Source: Paracidovorax oryzae ATCC 19882 (lineage in GTDB: Bacteria; Pseudomonadota; Gammaproteobacteria; Burkholderiales; Burkholderiaceae_C). From it: a stretch of DNA of 64,000 nucleotides. The first letter of the stretch is position 1. Each line of letters begins with the position of its first letter. This document shows positions 9,005 to 15,708 of the stretch, piece by piece. The notes under the pieces were generated by a model. The model was not told the origin of the DNA. It did no database searches and saw nothing but the letters and a program-made list of their open reading frames with translations. The DNA is taken from contig NZ_JMKU01000007.1 of assembly GCF_000687165.1 (NCBI RefSeq), positions 124,001-188,000 of the forward strand, read 5' to 3'. A program made the position numbers and the translations under genes.

Positions 9005-10450
9005 ATGCAACGCAGACACTTCTTCGGCGGCGCCGCCACGGCCGTGGCCGCCCTCTCCGCCGCCTCGGTGGGCCGCGCGGCCCTCGCGGCCCTGCCCGAG
9101 GCCGCCGCGCCCGCGGGCGCCGGCACCCAGGTTCCACCGCTCCCGCCCACGGGCCTGCCCTTCCACCCGGTCGTCACCCTCAACGGCTGGAGCCTGCCCT
9201 GGCGCATGAATGGCAGCGTCAAGGAATTCCACCTCGTCGCCGAGCCCGTGGTGCGGGAGTTCGCGCCCGGCTTCCACGTCAACCTCTGGGGCTACAACGG
9301 CCAGAGCCCCGGCCCCACGATCGAGGTGGTCGAAGGCGACCGCGTGCGCATCTTCGTCACCAACCGCCTGCCCGAGCACACCAGCGTGCACTGGCACGGC
9401 CAGCGGCTGCCCAACGGCATGGACGGCGTCTCGGGCCTCAACCAGCCGGCGATTCCCTCGGGCAAGACCTTCGTGTACGAGTTCACCGCGCGCCGGCCCG
9501 GCACCTTCATGTACCACCCGCATGCCGACGAAATGGTGCAGATGGCCATGGGCCTCATGGGCCTGTGGATCACGCACCCGCGCCTGGACGCGCGCGGCCG
9601 CCATCCGCGCATCGCCACGGCCGACCGCGACTACGCTTTCCTGCTCGGATCGTTCGCGGTCGAACCGGGCAGCCGGACGCCCCGCATCAACGAGATGACG
9701 GACTTCAATATCTGGTCCTGGAACAGCCGCGTGTTCCCGGGCATCGACCCCTTCGTGGCGCGGCGCGGCGACCGCGTGCGCCTGCGCATCGGCAACCTCA
9801 CCATGACCAACCACCCCATCCACGTGCACGGCCACGAATTCGAGGTGACGGGCACCGACGGCGGCATCGTCCCTCCGTCTGCCCGCTGGCCCGAGGTGAC
9901 CACCGACGTCGCCGTGGGGCAGATGCGGCAGATCGAGTTCATCGCCGACGAACCCGGCGACTGGGCCGTGCACTGCCACAAGAGCCACCACACCATGGGC
10001 GCCATGGGCCACGACGTGCCCACCATGATCGGCGTGGACCACAGCGGCCTGGTGGGGAAGATCCAGAAGATCGTGCCCGACTACATGGTGATGGGCGATC
10101 GCGGCATGGCCGACATGGGCGCCATGGAAATGCCCCTGCCCGACAACACCCTGCCCATGATGACCGGCACCGGCCCCTTCGGTGCGCTGGAGATGGGCGG
10201 CATGTTCAGCGTGCTCAAGGTGCGCGAGGGCCTCGCGGCGAAGGATTTCCGCGACCCGGGCGACTACGTGCAGACGCCTGGAACACGCGCGCATGAATGG
10301 CAGGGTGGCGCGGATGCCCTGCCGCCCGCACCGCGTGCCGCGGGTGCGCCGGCAGCGGGCGCGGGCGCGGGCGCCGACGACGGCGCAGCCCGCGTGCGCA
10401 AGCCGGGCCACGGCCATGGGAGCCAACAGGGCCATGGGCACGACCACTGA
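9005..10450 (+). CDS. Multicopper oxidase, Tat-exported
   Basis: A 481-residue multicopper oxidase, probably oxidising Cu(I) in the periplasm. The N-terminus has a twin-arginine signal (RRHFFGG). All four copper-ligand motifs are present: HWHG near residue 129, YHPHADE, HPIHVHGHEF near 269, and HCHKSHHTMGAM near 323. The last fits HCHx3Hx4M with an axial Met for the type 1 copper. A Met-rich segment follows (DMGAMEMPLP), and the C-terminus ends in a Gly/His tail (GHGSQQGHGHDH), both plausible extra copper sites. The gene begins 6 bases after the TolC-like stop codon, so the two are probably cotranscribed. Confidence 0.92.
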   Translation: MQRRHFFGGAATAVAALSAASVGRAALAALPEAAAPAGAGTQVPPLPPTGLPFHPVVTLNGWSLPWRMNGSVKEFHLVAEPVVREFAPGFHVNLWGYNGQSPGPTIEVVEGDRVRIFVTNRLPEHTSVHWHGQRLPNGMDGVSGLNQPAIPSGKTFVYEFTARRPGTFMYHPHADEMVQMAMGLMGLWITHPRLDARGRHPRIATADRDYAFLLGSFAVEPGSRTPRINEMTDFNIWSWNSRVFPGIDPFVARRGDRVRLRIGNLTMTNHPIHVHGHEFEVTGTDGGIVPPSARWPEVTTDVAVGQMRQIEFIADEPGDWAVHCHKSHHTMGAMGHDVPTMIGVDHSGLVGKIQKIVPDYMVMGDRGMADMGAMEMPLPDNTLPMMTGTGPFGALEMGGMFSVLKVREGLAAKDFRDPGDYVQTPGTRAHEWQGGADALPPAPRAAGAPAAGAGAGADDGAARVRKPGHGHGSQQGHGHDH

Positions 10451-10534
10451 TCGCTCTGCCATTGCTGCCATCGGCAGCACCGCTGCTTTCCCCTACATCA
10501 CTGCGGCATGTTCCGCACGCAAAGGAGTCCCCCC

Positions 10535-11386
10535 ATGAAGAACATCGCCACGCACCCCATCCACGCCGCGCCCGGCGCGGGCACCCACGCCCCGGCTCCT
10601 GTACTCTCCGCGGCCGGCGAGATCCGCCGCGCCTGGCTGGGCACCGCACTCTGCGCTGCGGCGACTGCCGCCGCCAGCCTGCCCTTGCTCGCCCGCGCTG
10701 CCAGCCCCGGGCCCACGCCCGTCGAAGTCTGGAAAGACCCGAACTGCGGCTGCTGCAAGGACTGGGTGGACCACATGCAGGCCCATGGTTTCAAGGCCAC
10801 CGTGCACGACACCGGCAACGCCGCCGTGCGCGAAAAGCTCGGACTGCCGCAAAAGCTTGGCTCCTGCCACACCGCCCTCGTCGGCGGCTACCTGGTCGAA
10901 GGCCACGTGCCCGCCGCCGATGTACAGCGCCTGCTGCGCGAAAAGCCCCGCGCCCTGGGCCTGGCCGTGCCGGGCATGCCGGTGGGGTCGCCGGGCATGG
11001 ACGGGGCTTTCTACGGCGGCCGCCGCGATGCCCATGACGTGCTGCTGGTCGCTCGTGACGGCAGTGCACGCGTGTTCACCAGCTATTGCGCGCAGCCGGC
11101 CGCCGCCGACCATGCGGACCATGGCACCACCGCAAACACCGGGAGCGCGCCGCAGGCGCCGGACCTGAGCGAGGGCGAAGTCGTGCGCTGGGACGCCGCC
11201 ACCCGCCGCATCACGCTGCGGCACGGCGAGCTGCGGAACCTGGACATGCCTCCCATGACCATGGTGTTCCGCGTGCGCGAGGCGATTCCTGCGGCAGCCC
11301 AGGTGCCGGGGGCACGGGTGCGCTTCCTCGCGGAACGCGATGCCGGCGGTTTCGTCGCGAGCCGCATCGAACCCGCCCACCCCTGA
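10535..11386 (+). CDS. DUF411-CusF-like fusion protein (periplasmic copper binding)
   Basis: A 283-residue exported protein with two copper-related domains. Residues 60-165 are DUF411, with the CGCC cluster at 71-74 and the GSCHTALVGGYLVEGH segment. Residues 210-280 match the CusF-type fold, with a His in LRHGEL and MPPMTM as candidate Cu(I) ligands. A hydrophobic signal region precedes them (residues 33-56). The start at 10535 is chosen because AAAGGAG ends 7 bases before it; an ATG at 10508 is in frame but has no such site. It follows the multicopper oxidase by 84 bases. The domain fusion is seen directly; copper binding is inferred from the families. Confidence 0.85.
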   Translation: MKNIATHPIHAAPGAGTHAPAPVLSAAGEIRRAWLGTALCAAATAAASLPLLARAASPGPTPVEVWKDPNCGCCKDWVDHMQAHGFKATVHDTGNAAVREKLGLPQKLGSCHTALVGGYLVEGHVPAADVQRLLREKPRALGLAVPGMPVGSPGMDGAFYGGRRDAHDVLLVARDGSARVFTSYCAQPAAADHADHGTTANTGSAPQAPDLSEGEVVRWDAATRRITLRHGELRNLDMPPMTMVFRVREAIPAAAQVPGARVRFLAERDAGGFVASRIEPAHP

Positions 11387-11418
11387 GAACATGGGCGGCA
11401 GATTGCGCTGGCGGACCC

Positions 11419-11440
11419 GCGGCAAAAGCGCATTTGCCGC
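11419..11440 (+). other. Perfect 8-bp stem-loop after the copper cluster
   Basis: The arms GCGGCAAA (11419-11426) and TTTGCCGC (11433-11440) are exact reverse complements around a six-base loop. The hairpin lies 33 bases after the DUF411-CusF stop and before the cupin gene. No T-run follows, so it is not a classical intrinsic terminator. It may be an RNA-stabilising or attenuating hairpin. Confidence 0.45.
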
Positions 11441-11541
11441 TGCCGGCGCGCGTGTTTTCAGCACCTCCCGGGCTCCCTCCCCGCCTAGCATCGGGGCATC
11501 GCCCCACCGGGGGTTTCTCTTCTTCCCTTCAGGACCGCGCC

Positions 11542-11895
11542 ATGTCTGATCTGCTCGTGACCTTTCCCTTCGACAAGCTGGGCGAAGCCCCCGAATACCG
11601 CCCGCCCGCCGAGCGCGTGATCGAGGGCGACATCGTCTGCCGCAACTGGGACATCGACAGCGCCAAGGACGGCGCCGTCCGCGCGGGCGTCTGGGAAGCC
11701 ACTCCGGGCCTCAACCACTCCATCAAGGGTGAAACCTGGGAGTTCTGCCTGATCCTCTCCGGCGTGGTGGAAATCACCGAACGCGGGCATGCGCCGAAGA
11801 TCTTCAGGGCCGGCGACTGCTTCATCATGAAGCCGGGCTACGTGGGCACCTGGCGCACCCTCGAGACGGTACGCAAGGTGTGGATCATGGCCTGA
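11542..11895 (+). CDS. Small cupin-domain protein
   Basis: A 117-residue single-domain cupin of the DUF861 (Cupin_3) type. The motifs KGETWEFCLILSGVVEIT and GDCFIMKPGYVGTW correspond to the two cupin boxes, and the conserved C-terminal segment reads RKVWIMA. These small proteins often occur with oxidoreductases; no specific role is known here. The ATG at 11542 begins a compact domain, while the longer open frame upstream is a shadow. It is separated from the copper genes by 155 bases and a hairpin, so it may be transcribed independently. Confidence 0.85.
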   Translation: MSDLLVTFPFDKLGEAPEYRPPAERVIEGDIVCRNWDIDSAKDGAVRAGVWEATPGLNHSIKGETWEFCLILSGVVEITERGHAPKIFRAGDCFIMKPGYVGTWRTLETVRKVWIMA

Positions 11896-12160
11896 CGGAA
11901 TATCCATCTTCAGGCGGCGGGATGCCCTGTCGGGCCAACCGCGTAGCCAACACCTGGATCTCGTACGCCCGTTCCGCGGACGGGGGTGCGCCCATCACAT
12001 TGAGCCTCCTCGATGGATCGGGCTGAAACCCATTGGCGATCCCCTATCCATCCCTTAAGATGTTTCCAGTTGTATAAGGGGGTAGGGACGTTCCACAGGT
12101 TCGTGCTGTGGCGCGTGGCCCGCGGTATGGCGAGCCCCGGCCTGCAGGAGGAACGATCAA
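11896..12160. promoter_or_regulatory. AT-richer leader before the protease lipoprotein gene
   Basis: A 265-base gap with no gene. From about 12000 the base composition falls below that of the flanks, as it does in the genes that follow. TATAAG at about 12074-12079 is a possible -10 box, but no well-spaced -35 is visible. AGGAGG at 12146-12151 is a strong ribosome site for the lipoprotein gene, 9 bases before its ATG. Confidence 0.45.
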
Positions 12161-14527
12161 ATGAACAAAAGCAGTGGACTGCTTCGCCTGGCATTGCTGG
12201 TATCGGGCCTGGCTCTCGGAGGCTGCGTCACCACGCAAGGGGGCAGCGCCTCCACTCTTCCCCAGTTGCAGTTCGGCAAGCTGGGGCTGGACGACATCAG
12301 CGGAACCATTGGCGATGCGTTCAGCCCGCAATTGCGCGAACTCAAGAAGTTGGTCGGGGAGCAGAAATTCGACGAAGCGGATGCGCTCTTTCTCAAAGAA
12401 GCCGCCTACTTCGAGAAACGCTACAAAGGCAGCGACAAACCTCTTCCACCCGAATTCGAACAGCTGGCCAACCAGGTGTGGGAAACCCGTTACCGCAACA
12501 AGGCGGACTCGGCGCTCAACGAGTTGAGGGGTATCCACAGCCTCGCTGACAAATCGCAATGGCCGCAGATTTCTCGCACCCTCAAGAACAGTGATCAGGT
12601 TCTTGAAGCCATTGCAGCAGACCGGCTGCTTGAATTGACCCATGTGGGCTCAGAGAAGAGACAGCAACTGGAAGAACAAGCCGCGCGGGTGGTACAGCTT
12701 GCCGAGGCCGGCAAAGCCGAGGCTCTCGAATCTACTTTCGAGGACACGTTGAGCCAAGGCAGGCACAGCGCGGAGTTCATCGGCCGACATACATTCAGCG
12801 AAAGCGACTATGTCGGCTCTCCCAGGTTCCAGACCGCGGCGCTCGCCAAACTGGCGTCCCATCGCAGCGACAAGGACAGCTATTACCGGCAAGCTGTCCA
12901 GCTCGGACCTTATCTGCACGAGCAGAGTCGCAAAAGCATAGACGACACCTATGTCGAGATCGTGCGCAGGCAACTCATGGCCGATGGGCACATATCGCTC
13001 GATGAAGTGTCGACGCTGGGCAGCCTCCGGACACCTTTCGGCAGCGGAGCGGAAGCGCTGGCGGGGCTCGCGACGATCGGCTATGTCGATCTGACCAGTG
13101 CCAGCTTCAGGGACCGCAACGTCTTTGATTTCGAGATTGCCTTCAAGCCGGACCTGGAATTCCGCTTCGCTCCAGCCACCGATTCCGTCTTCGCTTCCGG
13201 AGACATCTCCCGGTTCGACTACCTCTTCGTCACGGATCTTTCCGTGGCGAAGGTATCCCGCGAATTCAGGAACAAGCGCGACAACAAGAGCCGCGCTCAG
13301 ACGGGAACCCAGCAAATTCAGAATCCCGACTATGTCACCGCGATGGCGAGTTACCAGAAAGCCATGGCCGAATTCCAGCGCGCGCAGATCAGCAGCGCCA
13401 TACCGAAGCTGTGCTCCGGCTGGGGTTGCGCGCTGCAAGGTCTCGCTGACGGCCTGGCGAGCGCCGGTGCGCGTGCCGGCGTCGACCAGGCTTCGGCACG
13501 CCTCGCTGCCACCAGCCAGATGATCGACCAGCCCGTGTACTCGGAATATGCCTATCAGTCCGTTGATATCAACACGACAAAAACGGCGGATGTGAACTAC
13601 TACGTCATCGACGTCAGAAAGAAGCGCATCCTTCGCAACAGCTTCCAGATCAATGACAACGAGGTGTTCAACGTTGCCTACAACGTGAGGGATGCCGACC
13701 CGGACAAAGCCAGCATCCAGCGCAATGTCAAGACCGAGGACGAGGTCACGGCCTGGGAGAAGCGGCCAATGACCGTCCCCATCAGCACGCTCTTCAGTTC
13801 TTCCAACCTGCGCGCAGCCGAATCTAGTACCTACACGAACATGCAGGCGTTTCTCAAAACGCTCAGCACGCGCAGCTATGCGTCAGCCGCTCCGTCTTAC
13901 TCCGGGTTGAATGCACGCGGCACTGCGGCATTGGCCAGTGCACCTCCTGCCCGGGCGCCAGTGGGCGACACGATTGCAGATGGACGCTTCGACAGCGTCG
14001 TCGTGATACGCAACGCGAAAGCCACCGGCACGGGGTTCTACATCACCCCGGAACTGGTGCTCACAGCCCACCATGTGGTCGAGGGCCAATCCCTGGTGGA
14101 GATGACCTACTACGACGGCACGAAGACCTATGGCCGCGTAATAGACCACGACGTGCGCCTCGATCTCGCACTGGTCAAGGCACAGCAGGCAGGGAAGCCG
14201 CTAGCCATTCACACCGGCCCGCTCAAGCTCGGAGAAACCGTCGAGGCCATCGGTCATCCGAAAGGGTATGAATTCACCATCACGCGCGGTGTCATCAGCG
14301 CGATGCGGCGCCAGCGCAGCGCTGCCATCGGCTCCGACAACCTCGTGGAATTCGTTCAAACCGATACGCCCATCAGCCAGGGAAATTCTGGCGGACCGCT
14401 ACTGCTCAAGGACGCCGTGATCGGCGTCAATGACTGGATCCGCGTGGACAAAGGCTCGCAGAACCTCAATTTCAGCGTCTCCTACAACGAGATCCGGTCG
14501 TACCTCGATCGATTCAAAGGCAAATGA
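12161..14527 (+). CDS. Lipoprotein with C-terminal trypsin-like serine protease domain
   Basis: A 788-residue predicted lipoprotein: the signal peptide ends at a lipobox with the acylated Cys at residue 22 (LALGGC). Residues 25-600 match no family I recognise; they contain charged helical segments, and a low-complexity patch lies near residues 370-410. Residues 605-788 are a DegP/trypsin-like protease domain with His638 (TAHHV), Asp668 (LDLALV) and Ser743 (GNSGGP), so the catalytic triad looks intact. No PDZ domain follows. The gene has a strong AGGAGG site. It overlaps the next lipoprotein gene by 4 bases (ATGA), which implies coupled translation. Base composition is lower in GC than the neighbours, suggesting transfer. 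Substrate and role are unknown. Confidence 0.85.
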   Translation: MNKSSGLLRLALLVSGLALGGCVTTQGGSASTLPQLQFGKLGLDDISGTIGDAFSPQLRELKKLVGEQKFDEADALFLKEAAYFEKRYKGSDKPLPPEFEQLANQVWETRYRNKADSALNELRGIHSLADKSQWPQISRTLKNSDQVLEAIAADRLLELTHVGSEKRQQLEEQAARVVQLAEAGKAEALESTFEDTLSQGRHSAEFIGRHTFSESDYVGSPRFQTAALAKLASHRSDKDSYYRQAVQLGPYLHEQSRKSIDDTYVEIVRRQLMADGHISLDEVSTLGSLRTPFGSGAEALAGLATIGYVDLTSASFRDRNVFDFEIAFKPDLEFRFAPATDSVFASGDISRFDYLFVTDLSVAKVSREFRNKRDNKSRAQTGTQQIQNPDYVTAMASYQKAMAEFQRAQISSAIPKLCSGWGCALQGLADGLASAGARAGVDQASARLAATSQMIDQPVYSEYAYQSVDINTTKTADVNYYVIDVRKKRILRNSFQINDNEVFNVAYNVRDADPDKASIQRNVKTEDEVTAWEKRPMTVPISTLFSSSNLRAAESSTYTNMQAFLKTLSTRSYASAAPSYSGLNARGTAALASAPPARAPVGDTIADGRFDSVVVIRNAKATGTGFYITPELVLTAHHVVEGQSLVEMTYYDGTKTYGRVIDHDVRLDLALVKAQQAGKPLAIHTGPLKLGETVEAIGHPKGYEFTITRGVISAMRRQRSAAIGSDNLVEFVQTDTPISQGNSGGPLLLKDAVIGVNDWIRVDKGSQNLNFSVSYNEIRSYLDRFKGK

Positions 14528-15249
14528 CCATGAGAACCCGACTTTTCCTGCCACTCGTGCTCATGGCCCTCGCTGGATGCGCCGCCCATGACACCCAGGT
14601 CAACGCATTCAAGATCGGAAGCGCCACATCGAAGAATGTGTTCGTCGATCCCGGCCAGTTCGCCAACCGGACTGTGAAGCTCCGCCTGCGCAACTCCTCC
14701 GGGGACCCCTCCATCGACGTCTCTGCAATCAGGGGTGCAATGGAGTCCGGCCTGCGCGCTGCCGGCTACCAGATCGGCGAGCAGAACTTCGGCATCCTCG
14801 TTGACGTGAACCTTTACTTCATGAACTCGGTGGCACAAGGTCGCCAGCGTGCGTCCAATGAGTTGGGCATGCTGCTGGGGGGCGTGGCCGGCTACGAGAT
14901 GGCTAAGCGCCCCGGTGGCACGGGACCGGGCTCGGGGGCATTGCTGGGAGCCGTCGCGGGCGCGACACTGCAGGAAGTGCTGCGAGCCAACAACGAATAC
15001 GACAGCTACCTCGTGCTGTCTGACGTCAATGTCGGTGTCGTGAAACAGGAGAACCGCAAAAAGGACTTCTTCGTGATCGGCGGAAATCGCATTGAGCAAC
15101 GCCAGGAAGACAACGGCACGTTCGAGTCTTTCGCGATGCGCGAAACAGTGAAGGTTGCCGTATATGCCGGAGATCGGCGCGAACGCCGCGGGCAAGTGAT
15201 GGACGCCATCCAGGACCGCCTGGCCCGGGTTTTGTCCAACCTCCTCTGA
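14524..15249 (+). CDS. TraT-like outer-membrane lipoprotein
   Basis: A 241-residue lipoprotein (lipobox LALAGC, Cys19). Its layout matches TraT, the surface-exclusion and serum-resistance protein of F-like plasmids. A KNVFVDP...RTVKLRLRNSSGD segment is followed by a pair of helices with GYQI and ILVDVNLYF, then a Gly-rich hydrophobic hairpin (LLGGVAGYEM...GALLGAVAGA), a YLVLSDVNVGV strand and a C-terminal helix ending RVLSNLL. TraT itself is about 240 residues. The start overlaps the protease lipoprotein stop by 4 bases. The TraT relationship is read from pattern, not alignment. No conjugation genes are nearby. Confidence 0.75.
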   Translation: MTMRTRLFLPLVLMALAGCAAHDTQVNAFKIGSATSKNVFVDPGQFANRTVKLRLRNSSGDPSIDVSAIRGAMESGLRAAGYQIGEQNFGILVDVNLYFMNSVAQGRQRASNELGMLLGGVAGYEMAKRPGGTGPGSGALLGAVAGATLQEVLRANNEYDSYLVLSDVNVGVVKQENRKKDFFVIGGNRIEQRQEDNGTFESFAMRETVKVAVYAGDRRERRGQVMDAIQDRLARVLSNLL

Positions 15250-15264
15250 AGTTTGCGGCCAGGC

Positions 15265-15690
15265 ATGCCTGCGTTCGTACGAACATTCACCGATCTGCTG
15301 GCAGCATGCGCCCTGTGGATTTCCCGGCCCGGAAGCCGGGCCCCCGGGTCGTTCCGCGGCCGCCCCTGCCAGGGCCGCGCCTGGAGGCGCGCATTTCCGC
15401 ATGCCAGCAAGGAGGAGATCCGCGACTTCCTTAGCATGTTCGCAGGCAGCTTCCTCCTGCATGCCGGCGAACGGCTGCGATTCGCACCGGACGACCGTAT
15501 CCTGGATATCCATACCGCGCGCTACCCGCGCCAGGGCGGCCTGGGCGTCGATGCGATGGAGCTCGAGGTCCTGGCGCTCGAGGCCGCCAGCCGCTACGGC
15601 GTGGATCTCGAGGCGGCGTGGTCGGAACACCTGACGCTGGGCAACTTGTTCGCGGCTTGCCGCAGCGGGGAACGCCGCCCGCCGCGGTGA
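15265..15690 (+). CDS. Small protein of unknown function (possibly DUF1493-like)
   Basis: A 141-residue open frame starting 15 bases after the TraT-like gene. Only the part from about residue 48 (KEEIRDFLSMFAG) looks like real protein. It contains PDDRILDIHTARYP and a helical stretch (DAMELEVLALEAASRYGVDLE), a layout reminiscent of small DUF1493/acyl-carrier-like proteins. The first 45 residues are Arg/Gly/Pro-rich and may be untranslated; an ATG at 15436 is the next in-frame alternative. Another small frame overlaps it. I do not recognise the function with confidence. Confidence 0.45.
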   Translation: MPAFVRTFTDLLAACALWISRPGSRAPGSFRGRPCQGRAWRRAFPHASKEEIRDFLSMFAGSFLLHAGERLRFAPDDRILDIHTARYPRQGGLGVDAMELEVLALEAASRYGVDLEAAWSEHLTLGNLFAACRSGERRPPR

Positions 15691-15708
15691 CATCCGCCCT
15701 GGCACGCC

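Noticed and set aside
7397-10480. Minus-strand frame of 1027 codons opposite the TolC-like and multicopper oxidase genes
   Set aside because: Antisense shadow of two well-supported genes, with biased composition and no motif.
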